Below, in pieces: positions 16,820 to 25,698 of a stretch of 64,000 bases of DNA. A program made the translations under genes and the position numbers. Source of the stretch: Pedobacter yonginensis (lineage in GTDB: Bacteria; Bacteroidota; Bacteroidia; Sphingobacteriales; Sphingobacteriaceae); the NCBI RefSeq assembly GCF_003173595.1, contig NZ_QGNZ01000003.1, positions 434,001 to 498,000 of the forward strand, in the 5' to 3' direction. The first letter of the stretch is position 1, and each line of letters opens with the position of its first letter. The notes beneath the pieces were generated by a model, which was given only the letters and a program-made list of their open reading frames with translations, had not been told where the DNA came from and ran no database searches.

Positions 16820-17524
16820 ATGAATCAAAAAATAATTATAGGGGTAACCGATTGCAGCAAATTTGAAATTTATAGTAACTGGGTTTTATCTTTCGGCGAA
16901 AACTTGGAAATTATACGTTTAGGTTATAAATTCCAGAATTTTGATGCCATTAAAAAATGCAATGGCATTGTTTTAACGGGTGGCGAAGACGTGCATCCAA
17001 GATTTTATAATCGATCAGAATATTACGAATACTGCTATGAAGATGACATCGATGAGGAACGTGATAAATTTGAATTTAGAGTATTATCCTACACGGAGGA
17101 GAACCAAATTCCTGTATTGGGCATTTGTCGTGGAATGCAAGTTGGCAATGTATATTTTGGTGGCACGTTAATTCCTGATATTGCTGCATGGGGCAAATTT
17201 AACCACGCAAAAATGCCCGATCAATCAGATCGTTACCACGAAATCATCGTAAATCCATCCTCATGGTTAAACCAAATTGTAAATACTGATAAAGGGATGG
17301 TGAACAGCAATCACCATCAAAGCACCGATAAAACAGGTAAAGGTTTAATTGTGAGTGCCATTTCTCCAGATGGCGTTACCGAAGCCATGGAACGCCTCTA
17401 TCCAGAAGGGAAATCATTTTTGTGTTTCGTGCAATGGCATCCAGAAAGATTGAAAGATCAGAAAAGTCCATTTAGCAAAAATTTGCATGAGGCCTTTATT
17501 AATGCGATAAAAATCAATCTATAA
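16820..17524 (+). CDS. Class-I glutamine amidotransferase-like (peptidase C26) gamma-glutamyl hydrolase
   Basis: 234 residues from the ATG at 16820; the frame is open 96 bases further to a TTG, but the conserved protein begins with MNQKIIIGVTDCS. The glutamine-amidotransferase fold is clear: VLTGGEDVHPRFY, the nucleophile elbow VLGICRGMQVGN with Cys103, and the catalytic FVQWHPERL near the C-terminus. This is the PuuD/gamma-glutamyl-GABA hydrolase group (PF07722); the natural gamma-glutamyl substrate is unknown. No puu-type genes are nearby. TATTTTCG at 16742-16749 may be a degenerate -7 element. Confidence 0.88.
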   Translation: MNQKIIIGVTDCSKFEIYSNWVLSFGENLEIIRLGYKFQNFDAIKKCNGIVLTGGEDVHPRFYNRSEYYEYCYEDDIDEERDKFEFRVLSYTEENQIPVLGICRGMQVGNVYFGGTLIPDIAAWGKFNHAKMPDQSDRYHEIIVNPSSWLNQIVNTDKGMVNSNHHQSTDKTGKGLIVSAISPDGVTEAMERLYPEGKSFLCFVQWHPERLKDQKSPFSKNLHEAFINAIKINL

Positions 17525-17603
17525 TCCCCTGTCTCGACATAATTAAAGCTTTTTTTAATAAATTGCGGATTATACTTATTCAATTAATTCGTAGTTTATA
17601 TTA

Positions 17604-19556
17604 TTGATGAAGAAATTATTCCTGATTATCTCTTGCTGTATCTTTACAGCCAATACATTTGCACAAAACATTGTAACCGAAACAGAGGCTGGCGATGCTG
17701 AAAACGCTCTTTTTCAAACACCCATAGCCATTATTCCAGAGCCGGTTTCGTTGATGAAGAAGTCTGGATCATTTACCTTACCAGAAAACGTAATTATTCA
17801 AGCACAGAAAGAGGGTGATTTAAAGCAGTCTATCAGCTTTCTTTCGAGTAGAATTACAACGGCGACAGGAAAATTCGTAAGCACCCTAAACAATTCCTCA
17901 CATCCAACCATAAAATTAATTTTAAATGGTCAACCTGATGCCCAATTGGGTGCGGAAGGCTACAAATTAAATGTAAACCCTACACAGATTGTAATTACTG
18001 CAAATAAACCCGCAGGAATTTTTTACGGGGTGCAATCGCTCATACAATTATTTCCGGCAGAGATAGAAAGCAAAGAACTGGTAAACAATGTGAAATGGAA
18101 ATTACCGTGTGTGGATATTGTAGATTACCCAAAACTGGGCTGGCGAGGATTAATGTTCGATGTAGCCCGCCATTTTTTCACCAAAGAAGAAGTAAAGCAC
18201 TTTATTGATGATATGGTGCGCTATAAATTTAATCTGCTTCATTTGCATTTGGCAGATGATGAGGGCTGGCGAATTGAAATAAAGGGCCTGCCTAAGCTTA
18301 CTGAAGTAGGCGCTTGGAGCGTTAAAAAAACTGGAACTTTTGGCGATTTCATCCCCCCTACGGCAGACGAACCTAGAACCTATGGTGGCTTTTACACCCA
18401 AGAAGATATAAAAGAACTTGTTCAATATGCGCAAGAACGTTTTGTAAACATTCTTCCTGAAATTGATGTTCCAGGCCATAGTTTAGCCGTAATCGCCTCT
18501 TATCCAGAATTATCATGCACACCTGAATCGGTAAATTATAAAGTCCGTTCGGGAGAAAAAATTATGGATTGGAGTAGGGGCGCGCCACCAATTGCGCTTG
18601 TAGACAATACGCTGTGCCCAGCAAATGAAAAGGTATATAGCTTTTTAGATACTGTGATTACGCAAATAGCACAACTCTTCCCTTTTGAATACATACACAT
18701 GGGTGGCGATGAAGCTTCTCATAATTATTGGGAAAAGAACGATCAGGTAAAACAACTCATGCTGCGCGAAGGGTTAAAAACCATCCCACAGGTACAGGCG
18801 TATTTTGAAAAACGAGTAGAGCAAATTGTAGTGGCCAAGGGTAAAAAGTTTATGGGCTGGGATGAAATTTTAGACGGCGGGATTTCTCCAACGGCTGCAG
18901 TAATGAGCTGGAGGGGAATGAAATACGGGATCCAAGCCGCTAACGATAAACATAATGTAGTGATGAGCCCAACAGATTTTGCCTATTTAGATTATATGCA
19001 GGCCGATGTAAGCACCGAGCCTAGGGTGTATGCCTCACTCCGATTAAATAAGGTGTATCAGTTTAATCCGACACCAGCTGGTGTTAATGCACAATACATT
19101 ATCGGTGCCCAAGCCAATTTATGGACAGAACAAGTGTATAATTTCCGTCAGGTAGAATATATGCTTTGGCCTAGGGCTTTCGCCATATCTGAATCCATTT
19201 GGAGCCCTATTGAAAAGAAAAACTGGACAAACTTTGTGGATAGAACTGAACAACATTTTAAACGTTTAGACTTGGCAGAAGTGAAATACAGTCCTGCAAT
19301 TTACGATCCTATCGTTACCGTAAAACGCAGCGCAGATAAACAATTATTAATCGAATTGACACCAGAAGTGGATAATTTAGACATTTACTACAGTTTTGAT
19401 AATTCTACTCCAGATCGGTTTTATCCAAAATATACAGCGGCATTACAAGTTCCGAAAGATGCCAGTTTACTTAAAATTATCACATACAGAGGTAAACAAC
19501 CCATCGGAAGGCTCATGAGCATATTGGTATCAGACTTACAAAAAAGAGCTAAGTAA
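17604..19556 (+). CDS. GH20 beta-N-acetylhexosaminidase, secreted
   Basis: 650 residues. A signal peptide (KKLFLIISCCIFTANTFAQ) is followed by an alpha/beta GH20b domain (about 40-165) and the TIM barrel starting GWRGLMFDVARHFFTKEEVK. HLHLADDEGWRIEI and the catalytic pair Asp369-Glu370 in HMGGDEASHNYW are present, as is QANLWTEQV. The C-terminal ~90 residues (YSFDNSTPDRFYPKYTAAL) resemble the chitobiase C-terminal domain. It removes terminal GlcNAc/GalNAc from chito-oligosaccharides or glycans in the periplasm or at the surface. Only six bases separate its stop from the CYTH gene, so the two are probably cotranscribed. Confidence 0.95.
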   Translation: MMKKLFLIISCCIFTANTFAQNIVTETEAGDAENALFQTPIAIIPEPVSLMKKSGSFTLPENVIIQAQKEGDLKQSISFLSSRITTATGKFVSTLNNSSHPTIKLILNGQPDAQLGAEGYKLNVNPTQIVITANKPAGIFYGVQSLIQLFPAEIESKELVNNVKWKLPCVDIVDYPKLGWRGLMFDVARHFFTKEEVKHFIDDMVRYKFNLLHLHLADDEGWRIEIKGLPKLTEVGAWSVKKTGTFGDFIPPTADEPRTYGGFYTQEDIKELVQYAQERFVNILPEIDVPGHSLAVIASYPELSCTPESVNYKVRSGEKIMDWSRGAPPIALVDNTLCPANEKVYSFLDTVITQIAQLFPFEYIHMGGDEASHNYWEKNDQVKQLMLREGLKTIPQVQAYFEKRVEQIVVAKGKKFMGWDEILDGGISPTAAVMSWRGMKYGIQAANDKHNVVMSPTDFAYLDYMQADVSTEPRVYASLRLNKVYQFNPTPAGVNAQYIIGAQANLWTEQVYNFRQVEYMLWPRAFAISESIWSPIEKKNWTNFVDRTEQHFKRLDLAEVKYSPAIYDPIVTVKRSADKQLLIELTPEVDNLDIYYSFDNSTPDRFYPKYTAALQVPKDASLLKIITYRGKQPIGRLMSILVSDLQKRAK

Positions 19557-19562
19557 GCAGCT

Positions 19563-20036
19563 ATGGGACAGGAGATAGAAAGAAAGTTTTTAATCAATCG
19601 CGAACAATGGCTCGAAGTTGATAAACCGATTGGACAGCATTTTAGGCAGGGCTATATCTTAACTGATCCGAACAAAACCATTAGGGTAAGAACCACAGAA
19701 ACTAAAGGCTTTTTAACGATTAAGGGCATTTCTACAGGTGCCTCTCGTTTGGAATATGAATATGAAATCCCATTAAGCGAAGCCACTGAATTGTTGGATA
19801 ATTTTGCAGAGTCAGAACTCGAGAAAATCAGATATGTAATCACTTTCCGAGAAAAGGTTTGGGAGGTTGATGAGTTTCTAGGCGATAATTTTGGTTTAAT
19901 GGTAGCCGAAATTGAACTGACCAGTGAAGATGAGGCATTTGATCTTCCAGAATGGATTGATCAAGAAGTAACTGAAGATCAGAAGTATTACAACTCCAAT
20001 CTAACCCTAAATCCTTACAAACACTGGGCTGACTAG
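19563..20036 (+). CDS. CYTH domain protein (class IV adenylate cyclase / triphosphatase fold)
   Basis: 157 residues. It begins MGQEIERKFLI, the ExExK signature of the CYTH triphosphate tunnel (Glu4, Glu6, Lys8), followed by IRVRTTETKGFLTIKG and LEYEYEIPLSEATELL, with W-E-V-D-E-F and AEIEL strands that complete the acidic tunnel. Short bacterial CYTH proteins are commonly inorganic triphosphatases; adenylate cyclase activity is less likely but cannot be excluded. Follows the GH20 gene by six bases. Confidence 0.9.
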   Translation: MGQEIERKFLINREQWLEVDKPIGQHFRQGYILTDPNKTIRVRTTETKGFLTIKGISTGASRLEYEYEIPLSEATELLDNFAESELEKIRYVITFREKVWEVDEFLGDNFGLMVAEIELTSEDEAFDLPEWIDQEVTEDQKYYNSNLTLNPYKHWAD

Positions 20037-20061
20037 GACATAAAATCGCAGTTTCTATAAA

Positions 20062-20106
20062 AAAGCAAAAGGCTTAAGATGTAAAAATCCTAAGCCTTTT
20101 GCTTTA
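20062..20106. terminator. Bidirectional intrinsic terminator
   Basis: Arms AAAGCAAAAGGCTTA and TAAGCCTTTTGCTTT around an A-rich loop. It lies between the convergent CYTH and PPIase genes; the minus strand has a run of six T after the stem, the plus strand relies on the T-rich end of the stem. Confidence 0.85.
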
Positions 20107-20125
20107 TGGGTTAATTTTACCGCTA

Positions 20126-21121
20126 TTATTTGGTAGCTGGTGCCATTGCTGGAGCTGGCATTTGTGCAACTGCCGAACCTTTTTTGATTCCTTTTAACTC
20201 AATATCAAATACCAATGGAGTGAATGGGTTGATTGGACCACCACCGTTTTCACCGTAACCTAATTTAGATGGGATAACAATTTTGATTTTACCACCCACA
20301 CCAATTAATTGAACACCTTCGATAAATCCTGGAGCCAATTGACCAAGTACTAAAGGACGAGCAGCATATTGTGCCATTGGAGAGAAGATACCTGCCTCTT
20401 TAGCAATTTTAGCATTTGATGTATCAAATACGTTGATTTTGCCATCGCCTTTTTTGTTTGTGAACTGACCAGTGTAATCAACCATTACCGTATCTGTTAA
20501 AGCTGCTCTTTCTGAATTTCCAGCTGCTTCGATTACGTATTGTAAGCCTGATGCAGATGTGGTGGTTTTTAGGTTATTATCAGAAACATATTTTTTGATT
20601 TTACCTTCTTCGGAAGCCTTGTTTTTAGCAATTAAAGCTTTGTATTCTGTTTCGAAAAACGCTCTTTTCTTTTTCTCAAAAGTAGAATCTGGTTCATTAG
20701 CTGCTTTATGCAAAACCTTTTCGATTTTTACGGTGAAAGTGGCGTAGTTATCTTTAGTACCAGTTGGTTTAGGTTGGCCCGAATATTTAGCCATTGAATC
20801 TAAATTCAATTTGAAAGTTGCGCTATCGCCTTCACCTAATAATTTTAATGCCGCAACCATATCGCCTTTAAACATCGATTTGCTGATTGGGAAAAACGCC
20901 GGACGCTCGTTATCATAGGTATTTACCAATGTAGAATCGCCATTGCTTTTGGTTTCGATAACTTGAATACCGTTTAATTTTACAAAATCGCCCTCTTGGA
21001 TTTTTGCCTTTCCTTCGCTTTTGTAAATCTTGTAGGTCATGTCGCCCTCACCTTTTTCAAACTTGTTACAAGCAGCTAAACCTAAAGTTGCTGCTGCCAG
21101 AATAATAATTCCTTTTTTCAT
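20126..21121 (-). CDS. FKBP-type peptidyl-prolyl isomerase lipoprotein with two FKBP-like regions
   Basis: 331 residues. Lipoprotein signal with LAAC lipobox and acylated Cys18. A first, degenerate FKBP-like region spans about residues 35-135 (EGDFVKLNGIQVIETKSNGD...MFKGDMVAALKLLGEGDSATF). The second, better conserved one covers about 180-315: SGLQYVIEAAG, VMVDYTGQF, PLVLGQLAPGFIEGVQLIGVGGKIKIVIPSKLGYGENG and PFTPLVFDIELKGI. It catalyses proline isomerisation of envelope proteins, probably periplasm-facing. A glycine/alanine/proline-rich tail ends the protein. A second FKBP protein with a simpler layout lies at 23.1 kb. Confidence 0.92.
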   Translation of the reverse strand: MKKGIIILAAATLGLAACNKFEKGEGDMTYKIYKSEGKAKIQEGDFVKLNGIQVIETKSNGDSTLVNTYDNERPAFFPISKSMFKGDMVAALKLLGEGDSATFKLNLDSMAKYSGQPKPTGTKDNYATFTVKIEKVLHKAANEPDSTFEKKKRAFFETEYKALIAKNKASEEGKIKKYVSDNNLKTTTSASGLQYVIEAAGNSERAALTDTVMVDYTGQFTNKKGDGKINVFDTSNAKIAKEAGIFSPMAQYAARPLVLGQLAPGFIEGVQLIGVGGKIKIVIPSKLGYGENGGGPINPFTPLVFDIELKGIKKGSAVAQMPAPAMAPATK

Positions 21122-21298
21122 CTATTGTATAATTTGTTTTTTAATTGTGATGAAGCTATCAGATTTTTCACGTATAAATTTCGCCATTGTGTTCAAGAAC
21201 GCGCTAGCTCGGTTTATTTATCCCTCTTTGGGGTTGGAAAAATTATGATGGTTTCATTTTGTTGTTTTAAAACTTTTAATTTTTATTTGCCTGTTGCT

Positions 21299-22309
21299 TT
21301 ATGCAATGAGTTGATTTTTATATTCTTCCAAAATGGATTTAAATTCATCTACCACTACATTTAGTGGTTTTTCTGCTGCACCACCTGCGGCGTTTCTGTG
21401 GCCTCCACCATTAAAATATTTTTTACAGATTTCATTGGCTGGAAAATCTCCGGTAGAGCGAACGGATAGTTTAACCTTATCTGATCGTTCTACAATTAAA
21501 GCCGCCAAACGGATGCCGTTGATGGAAAGTGCGTAATTTACTACCCCTTCCGTATCTCCCGTTGCGCTATGATATTGTGCCAGCTCATCTTTCGTTACCG
21601 AAATTATGGCGGTATTGTATTCTCTCAAAACCTCTAGTTTGTTTGATAAGCAATAACCCAAGAAACGTAAACGATTTTCGCTTGCATTATCATATACCAA
21701 TTGATGAATTTTATCGTGCTCAGCACCCAAATCGATTAGGTTGGCAGCAATGCGATAAACTTCTGAGGTTGCAGATGCAAAACGGAACGAACCAGAATCA
21801 GTCATGATGCCCGTATATAAACAAGATGCGACATCTTTATTTATGCCACCCTTATCCTCTAATTGATTCACAATAAAATCGTAAACCAATTGAGCTGCTG
21901 CGCAGGCATTAATATCCCAATGGCGGTAATCGTCAAAATCTTCCGGTTCCAAATGGTGGTCGATCATTACTTTTTTTGCACCAGCCGCCCTAACCAATTC
22001 ACCCAATTCGTTTATTCTACTTAGCGTATTGAAATCTAAACAGAAGATGATTGAGGCTTCATTTACTAACTTCGCAGCTTCTTCCTGCGCTTCGGTAAAA
22101 ATAATTACATCAGAATTGTTGGGCATCCAATGCAAAAAGCTCGGATAGTCGGTAGGTGTGATCACTTTAACATGATGACCTTTTTGAATTAGGTATCCAT
22201 ACAAACCCAACGATGAACCTAGTGCGTCGCCGTCTGGTTTGTGATGTGTAGTAATCACGATTCTTTGTGGCGTTGCCAATAAGGATTTTAACTCTGTTAA
22301 TGTAAGCAT
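21299..22309 (-). CDS. nrnA: DHH/DHHA1 phosphoesterase, NrnA-like (oligoribonuclease / pAp phosphatase)
   Basis: 336 residues. The DHH domain shows VITTHHKPDGDALGSSLGLY (motif I), IFCLDFNTLSRI, VMIDHHLEPEDF (the DHH motif) and LYTGIMTDSGSFRFA. The DHHA1 domain ends with FNGGGHRNAAGGAA. NrnA degrades nano-RNAs and dephosphorylates 3'-phosphoadenosine 5'-phosphate. The frame continues to a TTG at 22327, but that codon is part of the TAGCTTTG promoter element at 22325-22332, so the ATG at 22309 is the true start. Confidence 0.92.
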   Translation of the reverse strand: MLTLTELKSLLATPQRIVITTHHKPDGDALGSSLGLYGYLIQKGHHVKVITPTDYPSFLHWMPNNSDVIIFTEAQEEAAKLVNEASIIFCLDFNTLSRINELGELVRAAGAKKVMIDHHLEPEDFDDYRHWDINACAAAQLVYDFIVNQLEDKGGINKDVASCLYTGIMTDSGSFRFASATSEVYRIAANLIDLGAEHDKIHQLVYDNASENRLRFLGYCLSNKLEVLREYNTAIISVTKDELAQYHSATGDTEGVVNYALSINGIRLAALIVERSDKVKLSVRSTGDFPANEICKKYFNGGGHRNAAGGAAEKPLNVVVDEFKSILEEYKNQLIA

Positions 22310-22324
22310 ATATTTTTTGCGTTG

Positions 22325-22332
22325 CAAAGCTA
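22325..22332 (-). promoter_or_regulatory. -7 promoter element (TAGCTTTG) of nrnA-like gene
   Basis: Minus-strand TAGCTTTG, a perfect TAnnTTTG match, 15 bp before the ATG at 22309. It overlaps the alternative TTG start, which therefore cannot be in the message. Confidence 0.55.
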
Positions 22333-22497
22333 AGGATTTTTACTCTAGGATTAAAGAATTTTAAGCAGCTGATGGAGGCCTTGTTAAAATAAATACAAGT
22401 AATTGAAAAACAATTTGTTACAGAATAATCTTATATAATATTAGGCAGCGAGATGAATGGTATCGGCATTAAACAACAGCCCTTACGATCTAAACAG

Positions 22498-22528
22498 TTG
22501 ATTATTCCTCAATTAAAACGTATTTTTG
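22498..22528 (+). promoter_or_regulatory. Promoter of ndk (TTG-N20-TATTTTTG)
   Basis: TTG at 22498-22500, exactly 20 bp, then TATTTTTG at 22521-22528. This matches the Bacteroidota -33/-7 arrangement fully. The ATG at 22553 leaves a leader of roughly 18-20 nt. Confidence 0.7.
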
Positions 22529-22552
22529 CACAAAATTTGATATTTAAACACA

Positions 22553-22972
22553 ATGAGCACTAACAGAACATTTACCATGATTAAGCCTGATGCAGTAGCA
22601 AACGGCCATATTGGAGCTATTTTAAACGACATTACCAATGCAGGTTTCAAAATCATTGCATTAAAATATACTAAACTCACTGATGAAACTGCTGGTCAGT
22701 TTTATGCAGTTCATGCTGAACGTCCTTTCTACAAAGATTTGGTAAGCTTCATGTCTTCTGGACCAATTGTAGCTGCAATTTTAGAGAAAGATAACGCTAT
22801 TGAAGATTTCAGAAAGTTAATCGGCGCTACTAACCCAGCTGAAGCTGCAGAAGGTACCATCCGTCAGAAATATGCTAAATCTATTGATGCAAATGCAGTT
22901 CATGGTTCAGATTCTGATGAGAATGCAGAAATAGAAGGTAACTTCTTCTTCAAAGCAGACGAACGTTTCTAA
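22553..22972 (+). CDS. ndk: Nucleoside-diphosphate kinase
   Basis: 139 residues, full length. It transfers the gamma-phosphate of ATP to nucleoside diphosphates through a phosphohistidine. [18 protein letters not shown] is the N-terminal strand and Lys; the catalytic His lies in [15 protein letters not shown] near residue 119. [24 protein letters not shown] and [17 protein letters not shown] are further family blocks. Monocistronic: own promoter and own terminator. Confidence 0.98.
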   Translation: MSTNRTFTMIKPDAVANGHIGAILNDITNAGFKIIALKYTKLTDETAGQFYAVHAERPFYKDLVSFMSSGPIVAAILEKDNAIEDFRKLIGATNPAEAAEGTIRQKYAKSIDANAVHGSDSDENAEIEGNFFFKADERF

Positions 22973-22991
22973 GCGAAATTATTCTATAATC

Positions 22992-23026
22992 ATAAAACCT
23001 CGGATATTTCGGGGTTTTATTGTTTT
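22992..23026 (+). terminator. Intrinsic terminator of ndk
   Basis: Arms ATAAAACCTCG and CGGGGTTTTAT around GATATTT, followed by TGTTTT. It starts 19 bp after the ndk stop. One T-G pair interrupts the stem. Confidence 0.8.
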
Positions 23027-23094
23027 ATAGTTTTGTATCTTCGGACCTATAAGTCATCCCATTTAAACTTAAAAATATAATTAAAATTTAAAGA

Positions 23095-23868
23095 ATGAAA
23101 AAAGTTTTCTTAATGGTGTTCGTGTCGGGTATGGCTATCGCATCGTTTGCACAAACAAAAAAAACAGTAAGTAAAAAACCTGTAGCTAAAAAAACAACAA
23201 TTGCAGGCAAAACCTCTACAACAATCACGGGATTAAAATCAAGTTTAGATACTACAAGTTATGCCTTCGGTATTTCAATTGGAAGTGGTTTAAAAGCAAC
23301 GGGCTTAAGCTCGCTTAACTACGATGCGCTACTAAAAGGACTTAAAGAAGCATTTAAAGGGGCTAATACTGCCTTAAGCCAACAACAAGTACAAAAATGT
23401 ATTAACGACGCTTTAACAAAATCTTCTGAAAGTAAAAACAAGGCTGAAGCTGAAGCCAATAGAATTAAATATGCACCTATGATTAAAGAAGGACAAGCCT
23501 TTTTAGATGAAAACAAAAAACGTGCTGGCGTGCAAACCACCGCTAGTGGCTTACAATATGAAGTAATTACCGCTGGTACTGGTGTTAAGCCAACTGCAAC
23601 CGATTCAGTTTTGGTTCACTACAAAGGAACGTTATTAAACGGAGAACAATTCGACAGTTCTTACGATAGAGGTAAACCAACTGCTTTTACTTTAAACCAA
23701 GTAATTACAGGTTGGACAGAAGGCTTGCAGTTAATGCCTGCTGGTTCTAAGTACAAATTTTTCATTCCGTATAACTTAGCTTACGGCGAACGCAGTGCTG
23801 GAGCAAGCATTCCACCGTATAGCACTTTGATTTTCGAAGTAGAATTATTGAAAGTAAACGGAAAATAA
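23095..23868 (+). CDS. FKBP-type peptidyl-prolyl isomerase, secreted (FkpA/Mip-like)
   Basis: 257 residues. Signal peptide (KKVFLMVFVSGMAIASFAQ), a Lys/Thr-rich linker, then the Mip/FkpA N-terminal dimerisation domain (SLDTTSYAFGISIGSGLKAT, about residues 50-135) and a complete FKBP domain (about 145-255). The FKBP domain contains SGLQYEVITAGTG, VLVHYKGTLLNGEQFDSSYDRG, VITGWTEGLQLMPAGSKYKFFIP, LAYGERSAGASIPPYSTLIFEVEL, with the usual active-site aromatic residues. A periplasmic folding chaperone. TATCTTCG at 23036-23043 resembles a -7 element. Confidence 0.94.
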   Translation: MKKVFLMVFVSGMAIASFAQTKKTVSKKPVAKKTTIAGKTSTTITGLKSSLDTTSYAFGISIGSGLKATGLSSLNYDALLKGLKEAFKGANTALSQQQVQKCINDALTKSSESKNKAEAEANRIKYAPMIKEGQAFLDENKKRAGVQTTASGLQYEVITAGTGVKPTATDSVLVHYKGTLLNGEQFDSSYDRGKPTAFTLNQVITGWTEGLQLMPAGSKYKFFIPYNLAYGERSAGASIPPYSTLIFEVELLKVNGK

Positions 23869-23927
23869 CGGTTTGCTAAAACTTTCTTTACCTATCGGAT
23901 GTTAGCTATTACAAAATTAACAACGAT

Positions 23928-24104
23928 ATGAAAAGAGCATTTCCATTAGTACTGATCGCATTTTTATGCAGCACCCTAAGCAGTTGTGAACTGATTGGTG
24001 GTATTTTTAAAGCCGGCGTTTGGGTTGGCGTTATTGTAGTGGTAGTGGTTGTCGCTCTGCTGATTTGGATTTTAGCAAAAATCTTTGGCGGCGGTAACGG
24101 ATAG
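23928..24104 (+). CDS. Small lipoprotein with transmembrane segment, 58 residues
   Basis: Starts MKRAFPLVLIAFLC, lipobox LSSC with Cys20, then ELIGGIFKAGVWVGVIVVVV leading into a second hydrophobic stretch up to residue ~51 and a Gly-rich end (KIFGGGNG). The pattern 'CELIGGIFKAGVW plus membrane helix' is a recurrent small protein of Bacteroidota, often mis-described in databases as phosphatidate cytidylyltransferase; no enzymatic domain is present. 59 bp after the FKBP gene, same strand. Function unknown. Confidence 0.75.
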   Translation: MKRAFPLVLIAFLCSTLSSCELIGGIFKAGVWVGVIVVVVVVALLIWILAKIFGGGNG

Positions 24105-24152
24105 TTAAATTTCCAGCTTCTTTTTATACAGAGGTTGCCCTTCAAAATACTA

Positions 24153-24185
24153 GATCTGTAAGGCCGAAATTCGGCTTTACAGGTC
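24153..24185. terminator. Hairpin between convergent genes, probable terminator
   Basis: Arms CTGTAA.GCCGAA and TCGGC.TTACAG form a long, slightly interrupted stem. It lies between the small lipoprotein gene (plus) and the DUF721 gene (minus, stop at 24187). T-runs are weak on both strands, so terminator strength is uncertain. Confidence 0.55.
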
Positions 24186-24186
24186 T

Positions 24187-24477
24187 TTAAAGAAAAACCA
24201 TCTCATTAATGACTTCGCTTCCCGCATGTTCATTAAGCTTTTGGATAATTCCCTGCCTTACCATAACCAATTCATTTTTGATTACTGAAGATTCTATTCG
24301 GATAAAAAGCTTTTTATCTTTAATGTAAATCTGGGTAGTGCGGTTGGCAATGGCCGTACCCATAATTTCAGGCCAAATGGCGAGAATAGACGTTTCATCG
24401 AATTTACGGCGTAACCGATACACATCCAGCATCTTACTGAAAGCATCTTTTAAGGTAACATCATTAGGTTTACGCAT
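24187..24477 (-). CDS. DUF721 (DciA-like) domain protein
   Basis: 96 residues. It holds the compact DUF721 domain: LKDAFSKMLDVYRLRRKFDETSILAIWPEIMGTAIANRTTQIYIKDKKLFIRIESSV. Related DciA proteins load replicative helicase; whether this short Bacteroidota form does so is not known. Its start overlaps the end of recF by eight bases, a DNA-replication/repair context that fits the family. Confidence 0.85.
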   Translation of the reverse strand: MRKPNDVTLKDAFSKMLDVYRLRRKFDETSILAIWPEIMGTAIANRTTQIYIKDKKLFIRIESSVIKNELVMVRQGIIQKLNEHAGSEVINEMVFL

Positions 24478-25573
24478 GTGTGATTATTCCATTTTCAACG
24501 TCGAACAAAGTTACATCAACTTCTATTTTTTTAAAAATCGATTTTACCCTTTCAATTCCGGTATCGGTAATAAAAATTTGTCCGAAATCGTGGTGAGAAA
24601 CCATTTGCATTAACTTTTGTACGCGGTTATCGTCTAATTTATCAAAAATATCATCTAACAAAAGCAAAGGCTTAAAACCCTTATTCTTAGCTAGATATGC
24701 ATACTGGGCAAGCTTTAGCGCAATTAAAAAGGATTTTTGTTGCCCCTGAGAACCAAATTTTTTAAGTGGCATGCCCGTAATTACAAAAGCCAACTCATCT
24801 TTATGAATCCCGGTGGTTGTTCTCTCTAAGATACGATCTTTCTCTACCGATTTTTGCAGAAGTTCTTCAAAACCTACATCTTTCAACTGCGATTGGTAAT
24901 TTAACTCTACCGTTTCTTTGTTATCGGTAAGGTAACTATAATATTGATTGAAAAGTGGAATAAACTCATCCATAAATGCTTTTCTAATCTGGAATATTTT
25001 GTTTCCCGCCATTACCAACTGTTCATCCAAAATTTGAAGTAAGGTGGCGTCATAGCGCTTGGTAGCGGCGATTTGCTTAAGCAATGCATTTCGGTTGGCC
25101 AATATGCGGTTGTAGGTAATGAGTTGATCGAGATAGTGTGCGTCTGTTTGGGAAATTACATTGTCTATAAACTTCCGGCGCTCTTCGCTACCTTCCATAA
25201 TCAGATTTACATCATACGGAGAAACCATCACCACTGGAAACAAACCAATATGATCTGCCAGTTTATCGTATTCTTTTTTATTGCGTTTGAACTGCTTTTT
25301 TTGATTCCGTTTTACTCCGCAACTAATTTTTTCATTCTTGTGGTTACGATCGAAATCGCCTTGAATCATAAAAACCTCTTCACCAGCTTTTATTTGTTGT
25401 CCATCAATAGGATTGAAGTAGCTTTTGCACAGGCACAGGTAATGAATTGCATCGAGCATGTTGGTTTTGCCCGATCCATTGTTGCCTGTAAAAACGTTTA
25501 CGGTCTCCGAAAAATGAAGATCTGCATCGGTATAGTTTTTAAAATTTAGAAGCGTAATATTCTTTAACCACAT
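24470..25573 (-). CDS. recF: DNA replication and repair protein RecF
   Basis: 367 residues. An SMC-like ATPase that helps load RecA at single-strand gaps. Starts MWLKNITLLNFKNYTDADLHF; Walker A is NVFTGNNGSGKTNMLDAIHYLCL (about 29-50). Family blocks VMVSPYDVNLIMEGSEERRKFID, GSQGQQKSFLIALKLAQ (the ABC signature region) and LLLDDIFDKLDDNRVQKLMQ (Walker B) are all present. Translationally coupled to the DUF721 gene downstream. Confidence 0.97.
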   Translation of the reverse strand: MWLKNITLLNFKNYTDADLHFSETVNVFTGNNGSGKTNMLDAIHYLCLCKSYFNPIDGQQIKAGEEVFMIQGDFDRNHKNEKISCGVKRNQKKQFKRNKKEYDKLADHIGLFPVVMVSPYDVNLIMEGSEERRKFIDNVISQTDAHYLDQLITYNRILANRNALLKQIAATKRYDATLLQILDEQLVMAGNKIFQIRKAFMDEFIPLFNQYYSYLTDNKETVELNYQSQLKDVGFEELLQKSVEKDRILERTTTGIHKDELAFVITGMPLKKFGSQGQQKSFLIALKLAQYAYLAKNKGFKPLLLLDDIFDKLDDNRVQKLMQMVSHHDFGQIFITDTGIERVKSIFKKIEVDVTLFDVENGIITHA

Positions 25574-25644
25574 AAATAGAGCGCAATTTACCGATTTTTA
25601 GCCTCTAAATAACTAATGTTTAATTAAATAGTTCAAAATAAAGA

Positions 25645-25674
25645 TTGATTCTTTGACTGAAAAATGTATTTTTG
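25645..25674 (+). promoter_or_regulatory. Promoter of TPR-protein gene (TTG-N19-TATTTTTG)
   Basis: TTG at 25645-25647, 19 bp, TATTTTTG at 25667-25674. The ATG follows at 25699, so the leader is about 18-20 nt. Confidence 0.65.
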
Positions 25675-25698
25675 CAATCTTAAATTTTTTAATCAAAC

